From Leucobacter sp. (lineage in GTDB: Bacteria > Actinomycetota > Actinomycetes > Actinomycetales > Microbacteriaceae): a DNA stretch of 7,730 nt. Location: the NCBI GenBank assembly GCA_031178565.1, contig JAPSIU010000123.1, positions 1 to 7,730 on the forward strand, in the 5' to 3' direction. The position numbers were made by a program, and so were the translations under genes. Under the pieces are notes generated by a model. The model was given only the letters and a program-made list of their open reading frames with translations, was not told where the DNA came from and ran no database searches. Below, piece by piece: positions 1 through 6,151 of the stretch; position 1 is the first letter of the stretch, and each line of letters starts with the position of its first letter.

Positions 1-117
1 CCCAACGCGTGGGACGGCTACCTCGTCGCCCTGTCCTGCGAGGCCGGCGTCAAGGCGCTGCACGGGGGCGGTATCGTTCCCGTCGAGGCGCCCGCGCGCC
101 CCGCCTTCTACGCCTGA
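1..117 (+). CDS. iolG: C-terminal fragment of Gfo/Idh/MocA dehydrogenase, probably inositol 2-dehydrogenase (5' end outside window)
   Basis: The first 38 codons read in frame from base 1 to a TGA at 115-117, starting PNAWDGYLVALSCEAG and ending RPAFYA. An 'AWDGY' block followed by a short helix and a final proline-rich tail is how I remember the end of actinobacterial myo-inositol 2-dehydrogenases and related Gfo/Idh/MocA NAD-dependent oxidoreductases. The coding frame shows GC-rich third positions. The catalytic and nucleotide-binding parts lie upstream of the window, so the enzyme class rests only on this tail and on the IolH-type gene 28 nt downstream, with which it probably forms an operon. 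If it is IolG, it would oxidise myo-inositol to scyllo-inosose in the cytoplasm. It could equally be a paralogous cyclitol or sugar dehydrogenase. Confidence 0.6.
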   Translation, partial: PNAWDGYLVALSCEAGVKALHGGGIVPVEAPARPAFYA

Positions 118-145
118 CCCGCTCACCTCACGCAAAGGAGCCCCC

Positions 146-1030
146 ATGGTCCGCATCGCCCTCGACCCGACGCCGTACAACGGAACGGTGCACCTGCTCG
201 ACTTCCCGGACCTCGTCGCGAGACTCGGCTACGAGTACCTGCAGCTGACGCCGAACCCCGACTTCGGGCGCCACTTCCACTACCCGAAGGTCGACGGCGA
301 CATGATCGCGAAGCTGAAGAAGCGGGCCAAGGACGCGGGGGTGACGATCACCTCCGTGCTGCCGGTGCAGCGCTTCGGAGGCCCCGAGGAGCACCAGGTG
401 CAGGCGGCCGTCTTCAACACGACTCGCTACATCGAGATCGCGGCCGAGCTCGAGGCCCCGATCGTCAACACCGAGTTCTCGGGGCGCCCCGAGTGCGAGG
501 AGGAGTCGGAGTTCGCCTTCTACCGGTCGATGGAGGCGCTGATCCCGGTGCTCGAGCGCGAGGGCGTGAGGCTCAACTTCGATCCGCACCCCGATGACTT
601 CGTCGAGGACGGTCTCGAGGCCTGGCGGATCATTCGGGGGCTGAACACCGATCGGGTCGGCTTCGTCTACGTCGGCGCGCACACCTTCCACTACGGGGAT
701 CGCGCGGCCTCGCTGCTGCCCGAGATCGGCGAACGGCTCGGGGCCGTCTACGTGTCCGACAGCTTCGACCACACCCGCTCGAACGCACTGCGCTACATCA
801 CCAACCCGCCGGGCAATGCCGTGCGCGTGCACCAGCACCTCGCGATCGGCGACGGCGACGTCGACTGGAGCGAGCTGTTCACCACGCTCAAGCAGACGGG
901 CTACCTCGACCGCGAGGACGCGCTCATCGTGTCGAACGTGTTCGCCGAGGACGAGCGGGCCGACGAGGTGTCGCGATTCCAGCTCGCGAAGGTCGGAGAG
1001 CTGATCGCCGCGGCCCGATCGAGGGGCTGA
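146..1030 (+). CDS. iolH: IolH-type TIM-barrel protein (sugar phosphate isomerase/epimerase family, inositol catabolism)
   Basis: A 294-aa cytoplasmic protein with the AP-endonuclease-2 TIM-barrel fold. The ATG at 146 has a strong Shine-Dalgarno (AAAGGAG, 134-140) at 5 nt spacing. It begins with MVRIALDPTP and a 'LGYEYLQLTP' strand, as remembered for actinobacterial IolH. Probable metal/active-site segments are NTEFSGRP (108-115), NFDPHPDDF (144-152), HTFHYG (179-184), the conserved ITNPPGN loop (218-224) and VHQHLAIGDGDVDW (228-241). The family's divalent metal is normally held by acidic and His residues on such strand ends. IolH proteins sit in inositol clusters of actinobacteria. Their exact reaction is not firmly established to my knowledge; isomerisation or dehydration of a keto-inositol is the usual guess. 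The preceding dehydrogenase fragment supports an inositol role. Length and motifs look intact. The downstream transporter has its own promoter. Confidence 0.82.
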   Translation: MVRIALDPTPYNGTVHLLDFPDLVARLGYEYLQLTPNPDFGRHFHYPKVDGDMIAKLKKRAKDAGVTITSVLPVQRFGGPEEHQVQAAVFNTTRYIEIAAELEAPIVNTEFSGRPECEEESEFAFYRSMEALIPVLEREGVRLNFDPHPDDFVEDGLEAWRIIRGLNTDRVGFVYVGAHTFHYGDRAASLLPEIGERLGAVYVSDSFDHTRSNALRYITNPPGNAVRVHQHLAIGDGDVDWSELFTTLKQTGYLDREDALIVSNVFAEDERADEVSRFQLAKVGELIAAARSRG

Positions 1031-1057
1031 GCGGAGCGCCGACCCGTTACGCGTCAT

Positions 1058-1086
1058 TTGTCAACATGTAACGACATTGTTAAGAT
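1058..1086 (+). promoter_or_regulatory. Predicted sigma70-type promoter of the transporter operon
   Basis: TTGTCA at 1058-1063 (5 of 6 to TTGACA) and TAAGAT at 1081-1086 (4 of 6 to TATAAT) are separated by exactly 17 nt in an AT-richer pocket between iolH and the transporter. The predicted transcription start, about 7 nt downstream, falls inside the palindromic operator at 1089-1102, the expected geometry for repression. The start site is inferred from sequence only. Confidence 0.6.
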
Positions 1087-1088
1087 GC

Positions 1089-1102
1089 GTGGAGCGCTCC
1101 AC
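1089..1102. promoter_or_regulatory. LacI-family operator, copy 1 (transporter promoter)
   Basis: GTGGAGCGCTCCAC is a perfect 14 bp palindrome with a central CpG. The inner 12 bp, TGGAGCGCTCCA, recur exactly at 6101-6112. Even-length palindromes with a central CG are the classic LacI/GalR-family operator form, because the hinge-helix leucine of the repressor inserts at that step. It begins 2 nt after the predicted -10 box, so a bound repressor would block initiation. The LacI-type gene at 6247 is the obvious candidate regulator. Confidence 0.8.
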
Positions 1103-1127
1103 AGCAAGCGTGGCGCGCCGCTCGGAC

Positions 1128-1134
1128 GAAGGAG
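1128..1134 (+). promoter_or_regulatory. Shine-Dalgarno site that sets the transporter start
   Basis: GAAGGAG lies 5 nt before the ATG at 1140. It decides for this start over an in-frame upstream TTG at 1077, which lies upstream of the -10 box and operator and would lie outside the predicted transcript. Confidence 0.8.
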
Positions 1135-1139
1135 TTCAG

Positions 1140-2624
1140 ATGTCCCAGGGAACGGCAGACGCCGGTAAACAGACGCTCCCGCCGCTCACCGCCGGGCCGC
1201 ACAAGAAGCGACTCGGTCTTGTCGCCGTGATCGCGACGTTCGGCGGCCTGCTCTTCGGCTACGACACCGGTGTCGCCAACGGCGCCGAGCGTCCGATGCA
1301 GGCCGAGCTCGGCCTCGACGACCTGCAGCTCGGCTTCGTCATCAGTTCGCTCGTCTTCGCGGCGGCGTTCGGCGCCATGATCGGCGGATGGCTCGCCGAC
1401 CGGATCGGCCGTCGTCCCACCATCATCGTCCTGGCGATCCTGTTCTTCGTCGGCACCATGTTCGTCATCTTCTCGCCCGGCAGCGGCGTCTTCGGCGAGT
1501 TCTCGCCGCTCGGCTACGGCGTGCTGATCTTCGGGCGCATCATGCTCGGCCTCGCGGTGGGAGGAGCCTCGTCGGTGGTGCCGGTGTATCTCGCCGAGAT
1601 GGCTCCGTTCGAGATCCGGGGCTCGCTCGCGGGCCGCAACGAGCTCATGATCGTGGTCGGCCAGCTCGCCGCGTTCGTGGTCAACGCCATCATCGCGGCG
1701 ATGTTCGGACATCACGACGGCGTGTGGCGCTACATGTTCGCCATCTGCGCGCTGCCGGCGATCGTGCTCTTCTTCGGCATGCTGCGCATGCCCGAGTCGC
1801 CGCGCTGGCTGCTCGAGAAGGGCCGCGAGTCGGATGCGCGTGCGGTGCTCCTGACCATCCGCTCGAAGGATCGAGCCGAGGCCGAGCTCGAGGACATCGA
1901 GCGGGTCGCCGAGGAGGAGCGACTGATGGGGCAGCGCGAGGTCGGCTTCAAAGCCGTGCTGACGAACAAGAATCTGCTCGTCATCCTGCTCATCGCCTGC
2001 GGGATCGGCATCGCTCAGCAGTTCACCGGCATCAACGCGATCATGTACTACGGGCAGCGGATGCTGGCCGAGTCGGGATTCAGCGAGGACATGATCGGCT
2101 GGGTCAACATCGCCCCCGGGGTGATCGCCGTGATCGGCGGTGTCATCGCGGTGAATCTGATGGACCGCATCAACCGGCGCACCAACTTCCTGCTGGGCTA
2201 CGGTCTGGTCGCCGTCTCGCACATCCTCATCGCGCTCGGCATGATGTTCGTGTTCCCCGAGGGCAATGCGGCCCGCCCGTGGGCGTTCCTGGTGCTGGTG
2301 ATGATCATGGTGGGATCGATGCAGACCTTCCTGAACATCTGCACCTGGGTCTACCTCTCGGAGATCTTCCCCCTGCGCATGCGCGGGATCGGAACGGGCG
2401 CGGCGATCTTCGTGCTCTGGATGGCCAACGGCGCGCTCGCCCTGTCGGTGCCCGCGATCGTCGGAGCGGTGGGGATGGGACTGTTCGCGCTGTTCGCGGT
2501 CGTCAACATCATCTCGTTCCTGTTCTTCTGGAAGTTCGTGCCCGAGACTCGCGGGCGCACCCTCGAGCAGCTCGATGAGGACGTCACCACGGGCGCCATC
2601 CGTCTGCCCGCGGCGAGGAAGTAG
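1140..2624 (+). CDS. iolT: MFS sugar/inositol:proton symporter, IolT-like
   Basis: A 494-aa inner-membrane transporter of the sugar porter family of the major facilitator superfamily, usually 12 helices and 450-500 aa, so full length. Diagnostic motifs appear in order: FGYDTGV in helix 1 (39-45), ADRIGRR in loop 2-3 (86-92), PVYLAEMAPFEIRG (148-161), PESPRWL at the start of the central loop (218-224), QQFTGINAIMYY in helix 7 (293-304), MDRINRR in loop 8-9 (341-347), VYLSEIFPLRMRG (404-416) and PETRGRTLEQL after helix 12 (468-478). The cytoplasmic central loop (about 225-275) is strongly charged. These motifs define proton-coupled uptake of hexoses, pentoses or inositol. The inositol assignment rests on context (iolG/iolH-like genes upstream) and on general likeness to actinobacterial IolT. 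The gene has its own promoter and operator, and the next gene follows after 2 nt. A different sugar remains possible. Confidence 0.85.
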   Translation: MSQGTADAGKQTLPPLTAGPHKKRLGLVAVIATFGGLLFGYDTGVANGAERPMQAELGLDDLQLGFVISSLVFAAAFGAMIGGWLADRIGRRPTIIVLAILFFVGTMFVIFSPGSGVFGEFSPLGYGVLIFGRIMLGLAVGGASSVVPVYLAEMAPFEIRGSLAGRNELMIVVGQLAAFVVNAIIAAMFGHHDGVWRYMFAICALPAIVLFFGMLRMPESPRWLLEKGRESDARAVLLTIRSKDRAEAELEDIERVAEEERLMGQREVGFKAVLTNKNLLVILLIACGIGIAQQFTGINAIMYYGQRMLAESGFSEDMIGWVNIAPGVIAVIGGVIAVNLMDRINRRTNFLLGYGLVAVSHILIALGMMFVFPEGNAARPWAFLVLVMIMVGSMQTFLNICTWVYLSEIFPLRMRGIGTGAAIFVLWMANGALALSVPAIVGAVGMGLFALFAVVNIISFLFFWKFVPETRGRTLEQLDEDVTTGAIRLPAARK

Positions 2625-2626
2625 TC

Positions 2627-3640
2627 GTGAGGATAGGCCTCGTCGGATTCGGCGTCGGCGGGCGGTTGTTCCACCTGCCCTACATCCAGGCGGCCGACGA
2701 GTGGGAGCTTGCCGGGGTCGTGACGCGTTCGCCCGAGCGGCGGGCGGAGCTCGAGGCGGAGGCGCCGGGCGTGCCGGCATTCGATTCGCTCGACGCGCTG
2801 ATCGACGCCGGGGTCGACGCCGTCGTGCTCACCACGCCTCCCGCGACGCGTCGCGAGCTCGTGCTGCGGGCGCTCGCGCGGGGCGTGCACGTGGTCGCCG
2901 ACAAGCCGTTCGCGCCCGACGCGGAGACGGCGCGCGAGCTCATCGCCGCGGCGGACCGCGCCGACCGCACGCTCACGGTCTTCCACAACCGGCGCTGGGA
3001 CACCGACCTCGTCACGCTGCGCGGGGTGCTCGAATCAGGTCGGCTCGGCCCGATCTGGCGGGCGGACTTCGCGCTCGAGCAGGACGACCGGACCGTGCTC
3101 GGCCAGGGGCCGAACGAGGGGCTGCTGCGCGACCTCGGGGCGCACGTCGTCGATCAGCTCGCGCAGCTCTTCGGACCGGTCTCCCGGGTGGACGCGCACC
3201 TCGACCGGCCGGGCGCGGTCGACGTCGGTTTCGCCCTGGGCCTGCACCACGCGAACGGCGTCTACAGCTCCGTGACCGCGAGCAAGGCCGCTCGGCGCGA
3301 GGACCGCCGCATGGTCGTCTACGGCGCCGAGGGATCGTACGAGTCGCACATGAGCGACGTCCAGGTCGATCAGCTGCTCGCGGGCCTCCGCCCGACGACG
3401 GACCGCGCGGTCTGGGGCGTCGAGCAGGAGGAGCACTGGGGTGCGCTGTCGGTCGGCGAGGGGCGGATCCCGGTCCCGTCGGCGCGCGGCGACTACACAG
3501 AGTTCTATCGCGACCTGCACCGCGCGATCGCCGAGGGGGTCGAGCCGGCGGTGCGCCTCGACGAGGCGCTGCACACCGTCGAGGTGCTCGACGCCGCCCG
3601 GAGGAGCGCCGACACCGGGACGCGCGCCGACGTCGTGTGA
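2627..3640 (+). CDS. Gfo/Idh/MocA oxidoreductase, YvaA/YhhX/IolW-like (possible scyllo-inositol or sugar dehydrogenase)
   Basis: A 337-aa cytoplasmic NAD(P)-dependent dehydrogenase starting with GTG, 2 nt after the transporter stop. The Shine-Dalgarno (CGAGGAAG, 2614-2621) overlaps the end of the transporter gene, so translation is probably coupled. The N-terminal Rossmann fold carries LVGFGVGGRLFHLPYI (5-20; GxGxxG at 7-12). The usual catalytic EKP is ADKPFA here (91-96; Lys93 kept, Glu replaced by Asp). FHNRRWDTD (119-127) and DLGAHVVDQLAQLFG (169-183; Asp169, His173, Asp176) match the YvaA/YhhX branch, where 'FHNRRWD' and 'DLGsHliDQ' are typical. Bacillus IolW (YvaA) in this branch reduces scyllo-inosose to scyllo-inositol with NADPH. 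Sharing the operator-controlled operon with an IolT-like transporter fits a cyclitol role, but the substrate is not readable from sequence. Confidence 0.85.
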   Translation: MRIGLVGFGVGGRLFHLPYIQAADEWELAGVVTRSPERRAELEAEAPGVPAFDSLDALIDAGVDAVVLTTPPATRRELVLRALARGVHVVADKPFAPDAETARELIAAADRADRTLTVFHNRRWDTDLVTLRGVLESGRLGPIWRADFALEQDDRTVLGQGPNEGLLRDLGAHVVDQLAQLFGPVSRVDAHLDRPGAVDVGFALGLHHANGVYSSVTASKAARREDRRMVVYGAEGSYESHMSDVQVDQLLAGLRPTTDRAVWGVEQEEHWGALSVGEGRIPVPSARGDYTEFYRDLHRAIAEGVEPAVRLDEALHTVEVLDAARRSADTGTRADVV

Positions 3641-3674
3641 GGCAGGCGCCGAACGGGGTGGCGTGCATGAGCGC

Positions 3675-3709
3675 GCGGGGCCGGGCCGGAGAGGCAGCCT
3701 GGCCCCCGC
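3675..3709. terminator. GC-rich hairpin between convergent operons, candidate terminator
   Basis: 3675-3686 pairs with 3697-3709 as a 12 bp stem with one bulged C (3703), one G-U pair (3683/3700) and a 10-nt loop (3687-3696). It lies in the 70 bp gap between the stop of the + strand dehydrogenase and the stop of the - strand isomerase-like gene, where a bidirectional stop signal is expected. Neither side has a T-run, so classic intrinsic termination is uncertain; T-poor hairpins are common in actinobacteria. Confidence 0.42.
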
Positions 3710-3710
3710 A

Positions 3711-4724
3711 TCACTCGGGCGGCGACGCCTCCAGAGCGGCGTCGGCGTCGCGCAGCACCTTCGCCGCGACCTCGAGGCCCTCGATGCGGCCGAGCGCGAC
3801 GTCCTCGTGCTCGATGTTGACCCACATGCCGGGATCCACCTCGCGCAGCGCACGCAGGAACTCCGTCCAGAACGCGGTGTCGTGGCCCTTGCCGAGCGCG
3901 ACGAAGTCCCACGCCGACTGCTTCGGCCACTCGTTGGCCCACTCGTCGCCGCCGAGGTTGGTGCGGGGCTCGTCCGGCGAGAGACGGCGGAAGGAGTTGT
4001 CGAGCACGCCGTTGATCGCCGCCCACTCGGGGTTCACCCGCACGTCCTTCGCCGCGGCGTGGAACACGAGCTCGCCGAGGTGGCGCACCACGGCGACCGG
4101 ATCCATCTGCTGCCAGAACAGGTGCGAGGCGTCGAGCTCCACGCCCACGTGAGTCGCTCCGGTGAGGTCGATGAGCTTGTGCACGTCGGCCGAGTTGAAG
4201 ACGAGGTTCTGCGGGTGGAGCTCGAGGGCGACCTTCACCCCATGGTCGGCGGCGAAGCGGTCGATCCCGCGCCAGAACCTCGCCGCGATATCCCACTGGT
4301 AGTCGAGCACGTCGAGAGCCGCCGAGTTCCAGGCGTTGACCACCCAGTTGACGACGGTCGCGCCCGGCTCGCCGCCGGGCAGGCCCGACATGGTGACGAC
4401 GCGATCCTGCCCGAGGCGCTCGGCCAACCGGATCGAGCGCCGCACGTCCGCGGCGTGCACCTCCCCGATCGCGGGCTTCGGGTGGAGCGGGTTGCCGTTG
4501 CAGTTGAGGCCCGCGATCCCGACCCCCGTCCCCTCGAACAGACCGAGGAAGTCGTCGCGCGCGGCGTCGGAGACGAGGATCTCGTCGTACGTCGGGATGT
4601 GCAGGGCGGGGAGGAAGCCGCCCGAGTTCAGTTCGATGCCGGTGAGGCCGAGGTCGCGGACGACCTGGATCGCCTCGGGGAGGCTGCGGTCGTGCAGGAT
4701 CGCGTTGTAGACGCCGAGTTTCAT
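3711..4724 (-). CDS. Sugar phosphate isomerase/epimerase-family TIM-barrel enzyme
   Basis: A 337-aa protein of the xylose-isomerase-like/AP-endonuclease-2 superfamily. Four segments carry the family's usual divalent-metal ligands at barrel strand ends: ELHPQN (168-173; Glu168), ELDASHLFW (196-204; Asp198, His201), FHAAAKD (221-227; His222) and NIEHED (303-308; Glu305). An N-terminal GIELNSGG strand (29-36), LNCNGNPLHP (73-82) and GKGHD (278-282) complete the pattern. The ATG at 4724 has only a weak AAAGCGAG ribosome site. It lies 96 nt downstream of a - strand dehydrogenase, with an inverted repeat between them. Members act on ketoses or keto-cyclitols by proton abstraction. The same fold supplies the lyase partner of 3-keto-glycoside routes and IolE/IolI/IolH of inositol catabolism. 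Fold and metal site look intact and confident. The substrate is unknown. It is clearly distinct from the IolH-type protein at 146-1030. Confidence 0.85.
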   Translation of the reverse strand: MKLGVYNAILHDRSLPEAIQVVRDLGLTGIELNSGGFLPALHIPTYDEILVSDAARDDFLGLFEGTGVGIAGLNCNGNPLHPKPAIGEVHAADVRRSIRLAERLGQDRVVTMSGLPGGEPGATVVNWVVNAWNSAALDVLDYQWDIAARFWRGIDRFAADHGVKVALELHPQNLVFNSADVHKLIDLTGATHVGVELDASHLFWQQMDPVAVVRHLGELVFHAAAKDVRVNPEWAAINGVLDNSFRRLSPDEPRTNLGGDEWANEWPKQSAWDFVALGKGHDTAFWTEFLRALREVDPGMWVNIEHEDVALGRIEGLEVAAKVLRDADAALEASPPE

Positions 4725-4766
4725 GCGGTGCTCGCTTTCGTGGGTGACGGTACGACATCGAATCCA

Positions 4767-4806
4767 CGTCTGACGATCAGGATCCCGAGAACCTGATCGT
4801 CGGACG
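4767..4806. repeat. Long inverted repeat between the two - strand genes (transcript hairpin / attenuator or terminator)
   Basis: 4767-4781 pairs with 4792-4806 as a 15 bp stem around a 10-nt loop (4782-4791), with a single T-G pair at 4771/4802. The inner arms GACGATCAGG and CCTGATCGTC are perfect 10 bp complements. Read on the - strand, the stem starts 14 nt after the stop of the upstream dehydrogenase and ends 42 nt before the ATG of the isomerase-like gene. No T-run follows, so partial termination, mRNA 3'-end protection or processing are all possible. A protein-binding palindrome is less likely because the arms are long and the loop is AT/GC mixed. Confidence 0.7.
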
Positions 4807-4820
4807 CTGAATCGGTGTGG

Positions 4821-6032
4821 TCAGGTGAGGGAGGGAATCGCGACGGTCGCCCCGCCCCGCGCCGCCGACTCGGCGACCGCGGCGAGGAACTCCATGTTGT
4901 GCACCCCGTCGTCGAAGGTCTTGCAGCGCGGCAGCGAGTCGGCCTCCGGGACGCCCGCGACCTCCTCGAGGAACGCGCGGGCCTGGTGCACGAAGAGGTC
5001 GTTCTGGCCGACGCCGACGCCGGGGGCGTCCATGGCCCAGCCGCCCGCGAAGTGCGGGTGCGCCGGGCCGAGCTGCACCGTGCGGTAGCCGGCGGTGGCG
5101 TCGTCCTCCGACCCGTCTGCGTCGTGCAGGACCAGCTGCACCTCGCCCGGGTGGCGCTGATCCCAGCGGGCCGCCCCGTTCGAACCGAAGACCTCGAAGA
5201 GCAGCGAGGTCGGGTGACCTGCGGCGACGCGCGAGACCTCGAGTGCTCCGACGCCGTGCTCGAACTTCGCCGAGAACGCCGCGTAGTCGTCGTTCTCGAC
5301 GGGGACCATCTCGTCGCTCACGTTGCCGCGGGTGTGGCCGACGACGGCTCCGAGCGGCATCGGGCGCTCCGTGATCGAGGTGTGGAAACGGCCGCCCGAG
5401 ACCTCCCGCGCAGTGCCGCAGATGTACTCGGCGATGTAGCTCAGGTGACTGCCGACGTCACCCAGGGCGCCGGATCCCGCCGGGCCGCTGTAGCGCCAGC
5501 TCATCGGGGCATCGGGACGGCAGCCGTAGTCGGCCCAGTACCGGCCGGAGAAGTGCAGGATGTCACCGAGCCTGCCGTCGTCGATCAACCTCCGTATGAA
5601 GGTGATGCCGGGCGCGCGCAGGAAGCTGAAGCCGATGCGTGCGATGGAGCCCCGCGCCGCCGCGTCGCGCGCCGCGTCCGCCATCGCTCGGGCATCCTCG
5701 ATCGTGTCGCTGAGCGGCTTCTCGCAGAGCACGTGCTTGCCCGCGGCGAGCAGGCCCTCGACGATCTCCCGGTGCAGCGAGTTGGCGACGACCACGCTGA
5801 CGACGTCGATGTCGTCGGCCGCGGCGATATCCCGCCAGTCGGCGTCGTGCCGCTCGAAGCCGAAACGGGCCGCGGTTTCGCGGCCGAGCGGCTCGTAGAC
5901 GTCGCCGATCGAGACGAGCCGGATCTCGGGAAGCGTCGGTGCGTAGAGCGTGGGGGCTGCGCGGTATGCGGCGGCGTGAGCCTTGCCGGCCATGCCGGCG
6001 CCGATGACGGCGACGCCGAGTGATTCGGTCAT
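4821..6032 (-). CDS. Gfo/Idh/MocA oxidoreductase (cyclitol or sugar dehydrogenase, possibly levoglucosan-dehydrogenase-like)
   Basis: A 403-aa cytoplasmic NAD(P)-dependent dehydrogenase. The ATG at 6032 is preceded by GAAAGGA and gives MTESLGVAVIGAGMAGKAH. A reading starting 27 codons earlier would begin inside the operator, so it is rejected. Domains: Rossmann GAGMAG (11-16), CEKPL (103-107; Lys105), YWADYG (165-170), GSGALGDVGSH (187-197; Asp192 and His196 in the active-site DxxxH) and the C-terminal alpha/beta domain to the end. The insert from about 215 to 245 and the GPAHPHFAGG segment make it longer than the ~340-aa norm. From memory, this resembles the 385-400-aa branch that includes levoglucosan dehydrogenase (C3 oxidation of 1,6-anhydroglucose) and many uncharacterised sugar/inositol dehydrogenases. 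It is first in a - strand operon with a TIM-barrel enzyme and is controlled by operator copy 2. The substrate is unproven. Confidence 0.87.
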   Translation of the reverse strand: MTESLGVAVIGAGMAGKAHAAAYRAAPTLYAPTLPEIRLVSIGDVYEPLGRETAARFGFERHDADWRDIAAADDIDVVSVVVANSLHREIVEGLLAAGKHVLCEKPLSDTIEDARAMADAARDAAARGSIARIGFSFLRAPGITFIRRLIDDGRLGDILHFSGRYWADYGCRPDAPMSWRYSGPAGSGALGDVGSHLSYIAEYICGTAREVSGGRFHTSITERPMPLGAVVGHTRGNVSDEMVPVENDDYAAFSAKFEHGVGALEVSRVAAGHPTSLLFEVFGSNGAARWDQRHPGEVQLVLHDADGSEDDATAGYRTVQLGPAHPHFAGGWAMDAPGVGVGQNDLFVHQARAFLEEVAGVPEADSLPRCKTFDDGVHNMEFLAAVAESAARGGATVAIPSLT

Positions 6033-6099
6033 GGGGATCCTTTCGGGGAGGGCGGCGATTCGCGGAGCGGGCGCGAGGGGCGCCGACGTGCGGGTGGCA

Positions 6100-6113
6100 T
6101 TGGAGCGCTCCAA
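6100..6113. promoter_or_regulatory. LacI-family operator, copy 2 (divergent control region)
   Basis: TTGGAGCGCTCCAA is a perfect 14 bp palindrome sharing its inner 12 bp (6101-6112) with the site at 1090-1101. It lies 9 nt downstream of the predicted -10 box of the - strand operon, at or just after the transcription start, and 133 nt upstream of the LacI-type gene. It could therefore control the dehydrogenase operon and perhaps the regulator itself. Confidence 0.8.
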
Positions 6114-6122
6114 GTGAAGATC

Positions 6123-6151
6123 ACGCTAATCTCGTTGATATGTTCTGTCAA
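6123..6151 (-). promoter_or_regulatory. Predicted sigma70-type promoter of the - strand dehydrogenase operon
   Basis: On the - strand a perfect TTGACA (6151-6146) is followed after exactly 17 nt by TAGCGT (6128-6123), which keeps the key T, A and final T of the -10 box. It lies in an AT-richer pocket. The 5' leader to the ATG at 6032 would be about 85 nt and contains the operator near its start. Confidence 0.55.

Noticed and set aside
128..1057. Long - strand open frame across the IolH-type gene
   Set aside because: It is antisense to a clear family member with a Shine-Dalgarno. Its translation is low-complexity (Arg/Glu/Val/Asp-rich) with no recognisable motifs, as expected for GC-rich antisense frames.
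1077..1139. 21-codon extension of the transporter from a TTG at 1077
   Set aside because: It would begin upstream of the -10 box and operator. The ATG at 1140 has GAAGGAG at 5 nt.
1080..2780. 566-codon - strand open frame opposite the transporter
   Set aside because: Its translation is dominated by His, Asp, Glu and Arg with no domain. It mirrors a membrane-protein gene and is an artefact of codon bias.
2575..4152. Long + strand frame overlapping the dehydrogenase and the opposite isomerase gene
   Set aside because: It is Arg/Ala/Gly-rich without motifs and crosses two confident genes and the convergent gap.
3441..4796. Long + strand frame opposite the isomerase-like gene, and a - strand frame at 3505-4767
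   Set aside because: Both lack family motifs, while the - strand frame 3711-4724 carries all four metal-ligand segments.
4815..6023. 402-codon + strand frame opposite the 403-aa dehydrogenase
   Set aside because: It is an antisense shadow with no domain; the - strand frame has complete Gfo/Idh/MocA motifs.
6033..6113. 27-codon N-terminal extension of the - strand dehydrogenase starting at 6113
   Set aside because: The start would lie in the operator at the predicted transcription start. The extension has no family match, and the ATG at 6032 has a good ribosome site directly before the Rossmann strand.
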